A stretch of 64,000 bases of DNA, taken from assembly GCA_019637815.1 (NCBI GenBank), contig JAHBUZ010000012.1, positions 62,001 to 126,000 on the forward strand, written 5' to 3'. Both the position numbers and the translations under genes were made by a program. The notes beneath the pieces are model-generated. The model made no database searches. It was not told where the DNA came from and was given only the letters and a program-made list of their open reading frames with translations. This stretch comes from Chloroflexota bacterium (GTDB lineage: Bacteria > Chloroflexota > Limnocylindria > Limnocylindrales > CSP1-4). This document shows, one piece after another, positions 1-8,351 of this stretch. Positions within the stretch are counted from its first letter, which is position 1; every line of letters starts with the position of its first letter.

Positions 1-1244
1 TGAGCCGAGCCGATGCGACCGCGGCGGGCGAGACGGCCGATGTCCCCGACCATCTGGCCCTCGACGATGCGGCCTGGGCGGTGGTGCCCGAGGACCGCAC
101 TCGCCAGATCCTGGTCATCGGTCCGGCGGGCGTGTTCCTGCGCACGGCCCTCTCACTGCTGCCGGACGTGGAGCTGTACGGCGTGAGCGCCGCCGAGTGG
201 ACCGCCGGGACCGCGCGCGACGGGGATTGGGACCTCGTGGTGCTCGATGGCGTCATCGCGGACCCGCTGCCCGCCACCCCCATCCTCGCCATCGCGCCAC
301 CGACCGACTCCGCGCTCGGCGATGTCCTGGGCGCCCTGACCGCGCCCACCATCGGCGAACCGGCCACGGACGAGCCACTGCTCCGGGACGTCGACCTGAC
401 CCGGCTCCACGTGGCGCGCGCCCAGCGCATCGAGCTGCCGTCGTGGGCACGCGTCGTGCTGCCGGGGCCAACGGACGTGCCGCTCATCTACAGCGGCGTC
501 CGGGACGGCCTGCCCACGACGGTCCTCGCCTTCGCCCTCGAGCAGAGCGACCTGCCGCTCCAGGTCGCGTGGCCCATCCTCGCCGCGAACATCACGGGCG
601 AGCTGCTGGGCCGGGACCCGAGCGCGTCCCAGCCCGTGCGTCCGGGCGCCGTGGTCCAGCTGCCGGTGCCGCCGGACGCGAGCGGTCTGCGCATCACGCT
701 GCCGGACGGCACCGTCCGCGAGGTGGAGCCGGGCGTGGCGGGTGATGGTCTCGCGACGTTCGTGGAGACCCGCCAGCTGGGCGTCTACCGCGTGGAGCCC
801 ATCCCGAAGCCGGGCGTGGACGGGCCAGACGCGCGCCCGAGCGACCCGGGTGCGTCATCCCCCACGCCAGCCTCGGCATCGCCAGGCCCCGCCGCGACGA
901 CCCCGGCCGCCGTCGACCTGCGGGCATCGGGCACGCGCTGGTTCGCGGTGGACCTGTTCGAACCGACCGAGGCGGCCATCACACCCAGTGACGGCAGTGC
1001 GCTCGTGGCGCTGGGCACACCCGCGCCGGAGGCACCTGCCACGGCCGGCGTGGCTCGCGACGAGTGGTGGCCCCTGCTGCTCCTGGTGCTGCTCGGCGTG
1101 CTCACCGTGGAGTGGCTGGTGTACGAGCGTGATGGCGCTCGACGCATCCGCGACCGTCTGCGAGCGCTGGTGCCCGGTCGCGCCACGGGCGCGAGCGGAC
1201 CGAGTGGCACGGCCGGGTCCGGCGGCCGGTCGGGGACCCGCTGA
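1..1244 (+). CDS. VWA/BatA-type membrane protein, C-terminal part (5' truncated)
   Basis: The frame is open from base 3, so the start lies upstream of the window and about 413 residues are visible. The visible part matches the C-terminal half of bacterial membrane proteins that carry an N-terminal BatA/von Willebrand A region: a buried beta-rich stretch beginning DDAAWAVVPEDRTRQILVIG, a segment RLHVARAQRIELPSWAR, a Gly/Pro/Ala-rich linker, one transmembrane helix (WPLLLLVLLGVLTVEWLV) and a basic cytoplasmic tail. Its stop codon TGA overlaps the ATG of the next gene (TGATG), so the two are translated together and probably form one membrane complex. The N-terminal domains are not visible, so the family call rests on the C-terminal half and on the partner gene. 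Function unknown; such pairs often sit beside MoxR ATPases. Confidence 0.7.
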   Translation, partial: SRADATAAGETADVPDHLALDDAAWAVVPEDRTRQILVIGPAGVFLRTALSLLPDVELYGVSAAEWTAGTARDGDWDLVVLDGVIADPLPATPILAIAPPTDSALGDVLGALTAPTIGEPATDEPLLRDVDLTRLHVARAQRIELPSWARVVLPGPTDVPLIYSGVRDGLPTTVLAFALEQSDLPLQVAWPILAANITGELLGRDPSASQPVRPGAVVQLPVPPDASGLRITLPDGTVREVEPGVAGDGLATFVETRQLGVYRVEPIPKPGVDGPDARPSDPGASSPTPASASPGPAATTPAAVDLRASGTRWFAVDLFEPTEAAITPSDGSALVALGTPAPEAPATAGVARDEWWPLLLLVLLGVLTVEWLVYERDGARRIRDRLRALVPGRATGASGPSGTAGSGGRSGTR

Positions 1245-4200
1245 TGCCGCTGTCCGTCGTCGATCCGCTCGTCCTGCTCCTTGGGGTGCTGCTCATCGTG
1301 CTCACCCTGGTCGTGAGTCGCGCGGCGCGGCACCACCTCTCCCCGATGCGGCGCACCGCGAGCCTCGTGCTCCGGACCGTCGTGCTCACGTGTCTCGTGC
1401 TGGCGCTCGCCGGGGCGCGTCTGGAGCTGCCCGCGGACCGCCTGACCACCGTGTTCCTCGCGGACATGTCGGACAGCGTCGGTGCGCTGGGCCGGGAGCA
1501 GACCCTCGCGCGCATCCGCGAGGCGCTGGCACAGCGTCCGGACGGCGATCAGGCGGCGATCATCGCCTTCGGCTCCGACGCCCTCGTGGAGCGGTTGCCG
1601 GGCGATCTCGATGACCTCGACACCATCGCGTCGGTGCCCACCCGCTCCGCGACCGATATCGGCGAGGCGATCCGGCTGGCGAGCGCGATCTTCCCGGACG
1701 CCACGCGACGACGCATCGTGCTCCTGAGCGATGGCAACGACACGACCGGTCGGGGACGCTCGGAAGCGGCCGTCGCGGCGGTGGCCGGGATCCCCATCGA
1801 CACCTGGGCGATCGGGCGGACCATCACCGAGGAGGTGATGATGCTCGCGCTCGACGCACCCGCCACGGCGCACACGGGTGACCAGCTGGCCATCGAGGCG
1901 CTCGTCAGCTCCACGGTCGCGCAGTCGGCCACGGTCCGGCTGTACGCGGATGGCGGCCTGGTATCGACCCGCCAGGTGGACCTCGGCGTGGGCACGACCC
2001 GGGTCCCGTTCACGGTGCGTGCCACGGAGGCGGGCCTGCACACCTTCCGCGCCGTGGTGGAGGCGCCGCGTGACACGTTCCACCAGAACGACCGGGCGGA
2101 TGCCGACACCATCGTCCAGGGCGATCCGCGCGTGCTCGTCGTGAGCGGCGACACGACGGTGTCCGGGCGCCTGGTGCAGGCGCTCGAGACGCAGGGCTAT
2201 GACGTCGACACGACAGCGCCGGACGGGGTCCCGGGCGACCTCGCGGCGCTCGCGGGCTATGACTCGGTGGTGCTCGTGGATGTCGCCGCGGAGCGGCTCG
2301 GCGAGGCGGCCATGACGAGCATCGGCTCGTTCGTGCGGGACCTCGGTCGAGGGCTCGTGATGATCGGCGGCAACGAGTCGTACGGGGCCGGTGGCTATGC
2401 CCGCACCCCCATCGAGGCTGCCCTGCCGGTGGACATGGAGGTGCGTGACCGACAGCGCCAGCCGGACGTGGCGCTCGTGGTCGTCATCGACGAGTCGGGC
2501 TCGATGGATGCCTGCCACTGCAACACCGCGAACCGGGACCGGGGCGTCCAGATCTCGGGCATCCCCAAGGTGGACATCGGCAAGGAGGCGATCCTGCGTG
2601 CCATGAGCGCGCTCACCGCGCGCGACGAGCTGGGCGTCGTGGCGTTCAACGAGAGTGCCCACTGGGTGGTCCGCACCGCACCCCTCGGCCAGCTCGGCGA
2701 CGTGGAGTCGCGTCTCGCAGCGATCCGCGCGAGCGGACAGACGAGCATCATCTCCGGCCTCCAGGCGGCCGTGGAGTCGCTCGAGGGCAGCGCGGCGGAG
2801 CGACGCCACATCGTGCTGCTCACCGATGGCTGGTCGAACAGCGGTGACTACGAGGGCATCCTGGAGCGGATGCGCGCCGCCGGCATCACGCTCAGCACCG
2901 TGGGTGCCGGCGGTGGAGGCGCGTCCAGCTTCCTGGACATGCTCGCGGAGCAGGGTGGCGGCCGCTACTGGGCCGCGACGGACGCGTCCAGCATCCCGGA
3001 CATCTTCCTGCGCGAGACCCAGGTGGCGTCCGGGCAGCGCATCATCGAGGAGCCGTTCTTCCCGGTGCAGACGTCCGACTCACCCATCATCGCGGGGCTC
3101 GATGAGGGCTTCCCGCAGCTCCTGGGCTACAACGGCACGACCCTCAAGCCGATGGCACAGCCCGTGCTCGTGACCGGTCGGGACGACCCCCTGCTCGCCC
3201 AGTGGCAGTACGGCCTGGGGCGGGCGGTCGCCTGGACCAGCGACGCGTCCGGACGATGGGCACGCGACTGGCTGCCCTGGGAGGGCTTCGAGCGCTTCTT
3301 CGCGCAGACGGTCTCATGGACGTTCCCGGGCGAGGAGACCGATGGCATCGAGGCATCGTTCATCGCCACGGGTGACGAGATGCGACTCCGGGTGCGCTCC
3401 GTTGCAGCGGACGGCAGCCCACGGGATCAGTACCAGACGACGGTGCGTCTCACGTCGCCGGGCCTCGACCCGGCCCTCATCCAGCTCGACCAGGTCGCGC
3501 CGGGCACGTATGAGGCTGACCTCGGCACGATCGACCCGGGGGCGTGGGCGCTGCGCGTGGACCAGGTGCGGGACGGCTCCACGCCGCTCGGCCGAACGCT
3601 CGTGCTGGTGGCACCCACCCCCGCCGAGTACCGGCTGCTGGGCACGGACGAGCGGACGCTCGCCGCGATCCGGACCGCGACCGGTGGGCGGGCGCTCGAG
3701 GACGAGACGGCCGCGACCGAGGTCTGGTCACACGACCTGGCCGGCGGGATCACGGCCCGCGACCTGTGGCCGTGGCTGGTGCTCATCGCGCTCCTGCTGT
3801 GGCCGGTGGACATCGCCGTGCGTCGATTGAGCGTCAGCCGCGGTGATGTCGCCGCTGCACGCGCGGGGGTGTCCTCGCGCTGGCGGCTGCGACGCGCGCC
3901 GGTGGCCCGGCCCGCGACCACGAGCGCGATGCTCGCCACACGAGAGCGCGCGGCCGGCAGCTCCACGCGAGCGGCGCTGCTGGACGACGCGGGTGGCGCG
4001 GCGTCCCCGGCCGGGGCGTCGTCCGCGGCCGGGGCATCGAATCGACCCGACGCGCACTCGGCGGCCGGGGCGTCGTCCGCGGCCGGGGCGTCGCGCTCGG
4101 CGGCAGGGGCATCGTCTGCGGCCGGGGCATCGACTCGACCCGAGGCGTCGGCGCGCCCTGCCGCGACCGCGACGCCACCATCGGCAGGAGCCGCACCGAC

Positions 4201-4315
4201 CGCTCCGGCGGCACCCGCACCGCCGGTCGGCCCGCCACCGGCGACCCCGCCACCGGCGACGCCGGAGGATCCCATGGCGCGGCTCCGGAGCGCCAAGGGT
4301 CGCGCCCGCCGCTGA
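1244..4315 (+). CDS. Large VWA-domain membrane protein with glutamine-amidotransferase-like fold
   Basis: 1023 residues. Two N-terminal membrane helices (about residues 7-25 and 40-57) are followed by a first VWA-like domain with a MIDAS-type DMSDS at residue 74 and LSDGNDT later, a middle region with a class-I-glutaminase-like fold (RVLVVSGD, LVMIGGNESYGAGGY), and a second VWA domain with DESGS at residue 416 and LLTDGWSN. A membrane helix near residue 845 (LWPWLVLIALLLWPVDIAV) precedes a low-complexity Ala/Ser/Gly/Pro tail of about 150 residues. The MIDAS motifs suggest metal-dependent ligand binding on the outer face. ATG overlaps the stop of the preceding VWA-type gene. The molecular role is not known; the glutaminase-like segment is likely catalytically inert because I see no Cys nucleophile in it. 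Confidence 0.85.
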   Translation: MPLSVVDPLVLLLGVLLIVLTLVVSRAARHHLSPMRRTASLVLRTVVLTCLVLALAGARLELPADRLTTVFLADMSDSVGALGREQTLARIREALAQRPDGDQAAIIAFGSDALVERLPGDLDDLDTIASVPTRSATDIGEAIRLASAIFPDATRRRIVLLSDGNDTTGRGRSEAAVAAVAGIPIDTWAIGRTITEEVMMLALDAPATAHTGDQLAIEALVSSTVAQSATVRLYADGGLVSTRQVDLGVGTTRVPFTVRATEAGLHTFRAVVEAPRDTFHQNDRADADTIVQGDPRVLVVSGDTTVSGRLVQALETQGYDVDTTAPDGVPGDLAALAGYDSVVLVDVAAERLGEAAMTSIGSFVRDLGRGLVMIGGNESYGAGGYARTPIEAALPVDMEVRDRQRQPDVALVVVIDESGSMDACHCNTANRDRGVQISGIPKVDIGKEAILRAMSALTARDELGVVAFNESAHWVVRTAPLGQLGDVESRLAAIRASGQTSIISGLQAAVESLEGSAAERRHIVLLTDGWSNSGDYEGILERMRAAGITLSTVGAGGGGASSFLDMLAEQGGGRYWAATDASSIPDIFLRETQVASGQRIIEEPFFPVQTSDSPIIAGLDEGFPQLLGYNGTTLKPMAQPVLVTGRDDPLLAQWQYGLGRAVAWTSDASGRWARDWLPWEGFERFFAQTVSWTFPGEETDGIEASFIATGDEMRLRVRSVAADGSPRDQYQTTVRLTSPGLDPALIQLDQVAPGTYEADLGTIDPGAWALRVDQVRDGSTPLGRTLVLVAPTPAEYRLLGTDERTLAAIRTATGGRALEDETAATEVWSHDLAGGITARDLWPWLVLIALLLWPVDIAVRRLSVSRGDVAAARAGVSSRWRLRRAPVARPATTSAMLATRERAAGSSTRAALLDDAGGAASPAGASSAAGASNRPDAHSAAGASSAAGASRSAAGASSAAGASTRPEASARPAATATPPSAGAAPTAPAAPAPPVGPPPATPPPATPEDPMARLRSAKGRARR
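4005..4140 (+). repeat. Short in-frame repeats coding an Ala/Ser/Gly tail
   Basis: Inside the 3' end of the VWA gene a unit resembling TCGGCGGCCGGGGCGTCG recurs about seven times with small changes, coding SSAAGAS-like blocks. Such a GC-rich near-repeat is prone to slippage, so tail length may vary between strains. Confidence 0.7.
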
Positions 4316-4476
4316 TCGAGGTCATGCGCTGCTCCTCCATGGATCCACCCATGAAGCGGGCGTAGCGACGAAGCATCGGCGTTCCCGGCCGTCGCCAGGG
4401 CTCGATGTCGGTCCCTGCTCCATCGTCCCGATCACATCCTGGGCAGGATGCAGCGGGAGTGGTGCGCGAGAGGGTC

Positions 4477-4493
4477 CCTGGAGGCCCTCCAGG
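4477..4493 (+). terminator. Possible hairpin after the VWA pair
   Basis: CCTGGAGG and CCTCCAGG face each other around a single C (effective stem about 6 bp), 160 bases after the VWA stop. A T-poor stretch follows, so this is a weak candidate. The rest of 4316-4581 shows no gene. Confidence 0.25.
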
Positions 4494-4581
4494 CCCGGTG
4501 CTTCGTCCTTCCGCCCGCATCCTGCGAGCCGCAGGCGGCGACCAGCCCATCGGTCGCGCCACCGCTCGGCACCGGTTCGGG

Positions 4582-4587
4582 TACGCT
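4582..4587 (+). promoter_or_regulatory. -10 element of leaderless lipoprotein gene
   Basis: TACGCT followed by 6 bases and then GTG at 4594. No Shine-Dalgarno precedes the GTG, so transcription probably starts at or next to the start codon. Confidence 0.6.
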
Positions 4588-4593
4588 CGGTGG

Positions 4594-5052
4594 GTGTCCC
4601 GGATCGTGTCTGTCGCGCTGGTGCTTGCCGCACCGGCACTCCTGGCGTCCTGCTACAGCTTCGCGGAGCCGTCGTTCCATCCGGGTGACGCCCGCCAGAC
4701 GGTGAACGCCATCGCCCGTCACGGCGTGACCATCACGAGCATCGTGCCGGGCAGCTCCGCGTGCGAGGACCCGTCGCTCAAGGCGAACGCGATGCAGCTG
4801 GTCGTGGTGGACCCCGGTGACGGCGTGACCCGTGATGTCTGGCTGTACACGTTCCGCGAGAAGGGCTGGCCGACCACGGAGGCGCCGGTGGACGACTGTC
4901 AGGCGGCGTTCGCGGCTGGCCAGCCCGGGGCGACGGTCACACGCGTGGATGTCCCGGTGTATCGCGCCTTCGGGGCGGATTGGACGGACGAGCTCGCGGA
5001 CGATGTCCGAGCCGGCCTCGAGGACGCCTCGGTGCTCGGCAGACCCGGCTGA
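4594..5052 (+). CDS. Small lipoprotein of unknown function
   Basis: 152 residues from GTG 4594. The start is chosen because a leaderless -10 (TACGCT) ends 6 bases before it and because it places a clean signal peptide at the N-terminus: SRIVSVALVLAAPALLASC, with lipobox LLASC giving Cys at about residue 20. The mature protein is small, has two further Cys (CEDPS, VDDCQ) that could pair, and no domain I recognise. It should be exported and lipid-anchored. It lies 22 bases before the methyltransferase gene and may be co-transcribed with it, though no functional link is evident. The frame stays open upstream, but that longer version would bury the signal peptide. Confidence 0.7.
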   Translation: MSRIVSVALVLAAPALLASCYSFAEPSFHPGDARQTVNAIARHGVTITSIVPGSSACEDPSLKANAMQLVVVDPGDGVTRDVWLYTFREKGWPTTEAPVDDCQAAFAAGQPGATVTRVDVPVYRAFGADWTDELADDVRAGLEDASVLGRPG

Positions 5053-5074
5053 CCCGGGGACCGCGGACGACCCC

Positions 5075-5887
5075 ATGCCCCACGCGCCCCAGCTGACGAG
5101 CATCCACAACCCGCGTGTCCGCGCCTGGCGCGAGCTGCGCGAGTCCCGTGAGCGCCGGCGCCGGGGTCTCCTGCTCATCGACGGTGCGCGTGAGATCGGC
5201 CGTGCGGTATCGCTCGGTGTGCCCCTCGAGGAGCTCATCGTGAGTCCCGCGTCGATGACCCCGGAGGCTCGCGAGGTGGTGGCTGCGGCCGGGGACGTGC
5301 CCCGCACGGAGGTCTCGGCGGAGCTCCTCGGTCGGCTCGCCTTCGGCGATCGTGACGACGGCCTGCTGGCGGTCGCGCGCATCCCGGATGTCGGCCTGGA
5401 GGGGTTCGAGCGTCGCCTGCCAGCCACTCCCCTGCTGATGGTGCTCGAGGCGGTCGAGAAGCCGGGCAACCTGGGTGCCGTGCTGCGGACCGCGGACGGC
5501 GCGGGGGTGGATGGGGTCATCGTGGCCGACCCGACCACCGATCCCTGGAACCCCAACTGCATCCGGGCGAGCATGGGCACCGTGTTCCGGGTGCCGCTCG
5601 CCGTGATCGACACGGCGACCGCGCGCGACTGGCTCACCGAGCGGTCCGTCCGCGTAGTGACGGCGGTGGTCGAGGCGCCCCTGACCTACACCGATGCGGA
5701 CCTCACGGGCAGTGTCGCGCTCGTCCTGGGCAGCGAGGCGGACGGACTCACCGACACGTGGCGCGACCCGGACACGCTCCCGGTGCGCATCCCGATGCTG
5801 GGCATCGCGGACAGCCTCAACGTGAGCGTCAGCGCCGCCGTGCTCGCCTACGAGGCCCGTCGCCAGCGGGACGCACGTCCGGGCTGA
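5075..5887 (+). CDS. TrmH/SpoU-family RNA 2'-O-methyltransferase
   Basis: 270 residues from ATG 5075. The N-terminus (SIHNPRVRAWRELRESRERR) is the substrate-binding part typical of 23S rRNA methyltransferases. The SPOUT catalytic domain is complete: motif 1 EKPGNLGAVLRTADGAG, motif 2 LVLGSEADGL and motif 3 IPMLGIADSLNVSVSAAVL, which build the knotted SAM site. It would transfer a methyl group from SAM to a ribose 2'-OH of rRNA or tRNA. Length and the N-terminal domain favour an RlmB/TsnR-like rRNA enzyme over tRNA TrmH, but the target base cannot be read from sequence. The 3' end overlaps the convergent ATPase gene by 59 bases. Confidence 0.9.
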   Translation: MPHAPQLTSIHNPRVRAWRELRESRERRRRGLLLIDGAREIGRAVSLGVPLEELIVSPASMTPEAREVVAAAGDVPRTEVSAELLGRLAFGDRDDGLLAVARIPDVGLEGFERRLPATPLLMVLEAVEKPGNLGAVLRTADGAGVDGVIVADPTTDPWNPNCIRASMGTVFRVPLAVIDTATARDWLTERSVRVVTAVVEAPLTYTDADLTGSVALVLGSEADGLTDTWRDPDTLPVRIPMLGIADSLNVSVSAAVLAYEARRQRDARPG

Positions 5888-7265
5888 GCATCTCGTCAAG
5901 GTCATAGCCCCGGACCATCTCGCTCAGCGACCCGGGCTCGAGCCCACTGCGACCCCAGAGCACCAGGAGTGGCTCCTCGATCGGGTCCGGAACCGCCGTC
6001 ACCTTCGACCCCAGGGCTCTCACATCACGCGGCCCCAGGGGCCGTGACTGCCATCGGGCCTCCCCGAGCAGCGCCGTCCGGGTCCCGCGCATGCCCAGCA
6101 CGTCGACCTCAGCAGGTGGTCCACTCGTGCTCCACCAACGCCCGACGATCAGATCCTCGGGGAGCGCGCCGGCTGCCACCAGGCGTGCCGCGTGTTGGCG
6201 AGCGAGCTCCTCGAACATCCAGCCGAGATGGCGCTGCCACTGATCCCGCCGATGGTGAAGCACAGCATGCCCCTGTCCGCGGTCGATCTGCGCGAGATCC
6301 GAGTACAGGACGGAGAACCAGAAGGCGAGGTAGGGATCGTCGATCTCGTAGACCGGACGGGCACGTCGTGGTGCACCCAGGGGCACGGACCGACGAACGA
6401 GCCCGGTACGCACCAGGACCTCGAGCGGATGCTCGATACGCTGGGCGGCCTCATCCGCGATCTCGGACGCACGCGTGCGACCGCGTCCGATGGCAGCGAG
6501 GATCCGGGGGTAGCCACCCACATCCGGCAGCTCTTCGCCCAGGATCCCGAGCGCGTCCTCGAGGAGCAGTCCCCCAGGGGTCAGCGCGAGGTGCGTCAGG
6601 TTGGCGCCCGTGCCGGATCCGCCGTCCCAGCGTCGCAGATGGAGGGGGTAGCCCCCACACGCCGCGTACGCTTCCAGGTATGCGGTCGGCGACAGCTGCG
6701 GCAGGAACCCGCGCGCCTCCGGAGCGGTCAGCGGATCCAGCCGCATCGTCACGGTGGGCCTGCCACGCAGGGCGCCACCGGCGCCGAGCATCGACTCGAT
6801 GGTCCCGACGGCCGAGCCGGTCAGCACGAGCATCAGCCGGGTCCCGGGTGGCAGGTGGTCCCAGACCACCTGCACGATGCTCGCGAAGCCACGCGTGGAT
6901 CGGGCGAGATACGGAGCCTCATCCAGGACCACGACGAGCGGCTGCTCACGGGCAAGGGCGACCACGAACCGCAGCGCTGATTCCCAGCTGGCGAAGCCTC
7001 CGCCCGCAAGGTCCGAAGCGACCGGACCCAGGTCCCTCCCCACCGCCTCCGCGAAGCGACGCAGCTCGACGGCCTCAGCCTGTTGGGTCGCACCGAAGAA
7101 GAGCGCGCGCTTGCCTTCGACCAGATGCGACAGCAGGAACGTCTTGCCGACCCTTCGACGACCCCAGACCACGGCGAGTTGTGGGGTGCCGCCGCTCGCG
7201 GCCCGCCACGCCGTCTCCAGGGTGTCCAGGTCGACATCGCGACCCAGCAGGGTTCCCATGGCCAT
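5829..7265 (-). CDS. DUF234-type AAA ATPase (archaeal-type ATP-binding protein)
   Basis: 478 residues. The N-terminal half is a STAND/AAA-like ATPase: Walker A WGRRRVGKTFLLSHL near residue 33, Walker B LVVVLDEAPYLARS, and a sensor-like MLVLTGSAVG. The C-terminal part (YEIDDPYLAFWFSVLYSDLA, then a LGEARWQS segment) matches the DUF234 domain, a fold related to PD-(D/E)xK nucleases and found mostly in archaeal and sporadically in bacterial ATPases of unknown job. Start ATG 7265 is favoured over the ATG at 7259 because TATCAT lies 6 bases upstream (leaderless). The promoter is covered by three 16-bp AT-rich repeats. Sporadic distribution and the odd promoter suggest horizontal gain. Function unknown; defence or addiction roles have been suspected for relatives. 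Confidence 0.85.
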   Translation of the reverse strand: MAMGTLLGRDVDLDTLETAWRAASGGTPQLAVVWGRRRVGKTFLLSHLVEGKRALFFGATQQAEAVELRRFAEAVGRDLGPVASDLAGGGFASWESALRFVVALAREQPLVVVLDEAPYLARSTRGFASIVQVVWDHLPPGTRLMLVLTGSAVGTIESMLGAGGALRGRPTVTMRLDPLTAPEARGFLPQLSPTAYLEAYAACGGYPLHLRRWDGGSGTGANLTHLALTPGGLLLEDALGILGEELPDVGGYPRILAAIGRGRTRASEIADEAAQRIEHPLEVLVRTGLVRRSVPLGAPRRARPVYEIDDPYLAFWFSVLYSDLAQIDRGQGHAVLHHRRDQWQRHLGWMFEELARQHAARLVAAGALPEDLIVGRWWSTSGPPAEVDVLGMRGTRTALLGEARWQSRPLGPRDVRALGSKVTAVPDPIEEPLLVLWGRSGLEPGSLSEMVRGYDLDEMLSPDVRPAGDGPRRRARRR

Positions 7266-7271
7266 GCCGCG

Positions 7272-7277
7272 ATGATA
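7272..7277 (-). promoter_or_regulatory. -10 element of DUF234 ATPase gene
   Basis: TATCAT on the minus strand, 6 bases before ATG 7265. Directly upstream lie the 16-bp repeats, so whatever binds them would control access to this promoter. Confidence 0.65.
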
Positions 7278-7325
7278 CTACAAAGTCTTTGTACTACAAG
7301 GTCTTTGTACTACAAGGACTTGGAG
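7277..7325. repeat. Three tandem 16-bp partly palindromic repeats at ATPase promoter
   Basis: ACTACAAAGTCTTTGT (7277-7292), ACTACAAGGTCTTTGT (7293-7308) and a degenerate third copy ACTACAAGGACTTGG (7309 onward). The first copy contains the inverted repeat ACAAAG-T-CTTTGT. The block is strongly AT-rich compared with its surroundings and abuts the -10 of the ATPase gene, as expected for a cooperative operator or iteron set. Confidence 0.8.
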
Positions 7326-7353
7326 ATGGAGCACCGTGCGCTGACGCTGGTCA

Positions 7354-8277
7354 TCACAGCGCGAGGCGGAGCTGCTCGATCGACGGGGCCATCGGCAGCG
7401 CCACGTCGGTCCGGGGTGTCCGCATCGGCCGAGGGCGGTCGAGCGGGGTCCCGGCCAGCGCATCGCGCAGTCGGCGTCGGATGGGGATCTGCGCGGCATC
7501 GGGCAGATACGCCCGCCCGCGATACATCGTCTCGTATCGGGCGACCTGGTCCGGCCAGTCCCGCGCGAGATGCTCCAGGAAATGCTCGCGCGTGCCGGGT
7601 CGGAGGTTGAGCACGTTGCACCACGCGTACGAGGCGCCAGCACCCTGGGCCGCCCTGATCACGGATGCCATGCCCGCCGGGTCATCCGAGAGTCCGGGCA
7701 GGATCGGCGCGAGACCGACACCCACGCGGAGACCCGCCACCGCGAGCCGTTCCATCGCGCGCAGCCGCTGCCGGGGTGGTGCGGTGGCGATCTCGGTCGT
7801 GCGCCAGACGTCCGGGTCCAGCGTGGGGATCGAGAAGGTCACCGCGACCGCCGCCCGAAGCGATGCCGCCACCAGGACATCGACGTCCCGCACGATGAGC
7901 GGGCCTCGCGTGATGAGGTCCACGGGCGTCGACGCCGCCCCGAGCGCCTCCACACAGCCACGGGTCAGCCGGTACCGGCCCTCCGCGGGCTGGTAGGGAT
8001 CCGTGGCGGCACCGATGGCCACGGCCTCCCGGCGCCACGACCGCCGGGCGAGCTCCGCGCGCAGTCGCTCCACGATGTTCACCTTGACCCGCACGGACGT
8101 GCCATATCGATCGTCCGATGGCCGGTCCGCACGCCGCTCGAACGCCCGGACATAGCAGAACGTGCAGCGATGGGCGCAGCCCATGTACGGGTTGAGCGAC
8201 CACCCGAAGGGCATGCCGCGCACCCGGTTGAGCGCCGACCGACAGGGCTCCTCGCGGTAGCTGACGCCGCTTCCCAT
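7354..8277 (-). CDS. Radical SAM protein, SplB/Rv2578c-like
   Basis: 307 residues from ATG 8277. The 4Fe-4S binding motif is CAHRCTFC (CxxxCxxC) in the context SLNPYMGCAHRCTFCYVRAF, followed by AIGAATDPYQPAEGRYRLTR and a radical SAM barrel. This is the family that includes spore photoproduct lyase-like proteins and mycobacterial Rv2578c; it cleaves SAM to a 5'-deoxyadenosyl radical, but the substrate is unknown here. ATG 8277 is preferred over ATG 8298 because 8298 lies inside a LexA-box palindrome and TATGCT sits 9 bases before 8277. Control by LexA points to a DNA-damage function, which fits the photoproduct-lyase kinship. There is no sign of a DNA-binding domain, so direct DNA repair is inference. 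Confidence 0.85.
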   Translation of the reverse strand: MGSGVSYREEPCRSALNRVRGMPFGWSLNPYMGCAHRCTFCYVRAFERRADRPSDDRYGTSVRVKVNIVERLRAELARRSWRREAVAIGAATDPYQPAEGRYRLTRGCVEALGAASTPVDLITRGPLIVRDVDVLVAASLRAAVAVTFSIPTLDPDVWRTTEIATAPPRQRLRAMERLAVAGLRVGVGLAPILPGLSDDPAGMASVIRAAQGAGASYAWCNVLNLRPGTREHFLEHLARDWPDQVARYETMYRGRAYLPDAAQIPIRRRLRDALAGTPLDRPRPMRTPRTDVALPMAPSIEQLRLAL

Positions 8278-8286
8278 GGTCCACGC

Positions 8287-8306
8287 AGCATAGAACATCT
8301 GTTCTA
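8287..8306 (-). promoter_or_regulatory. LexA (SOS) box overlapping -10 of radical SAM gene
   Basis: TAGAACATCTGTTCTA (8291-8306) is a palindrome with 7-bp arms and contains GAAC-N4-GTTC, the SOS-box core known from Gram-positive bacteria. On the minus strand its last two bases form the first two of the -10 hexamer TATGCT (8287-8292), so LexA bound there would block RNA polymerase. Confidence 0.75.
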
Positions 8307-8351
8307 TCTTCGTCCCGATCGAGCGGGGCCCTCCCCGAGGTGCGACCGAGG

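Noticed and set aside
785..2809. 674-codon open frame antisense to the VWA genes
   Set aside because: Arg/His/Gly/Asp-rich shadow without motifs; the plus-strand frames carry MIDAS motifs and a TGATG junction.
8278..8298. ATG 8298 as start of the radical SAM gene
   Set aside because: It lies within the LexA-box palindrome and upstream of the proposed -10, so it would not be on the transcript.
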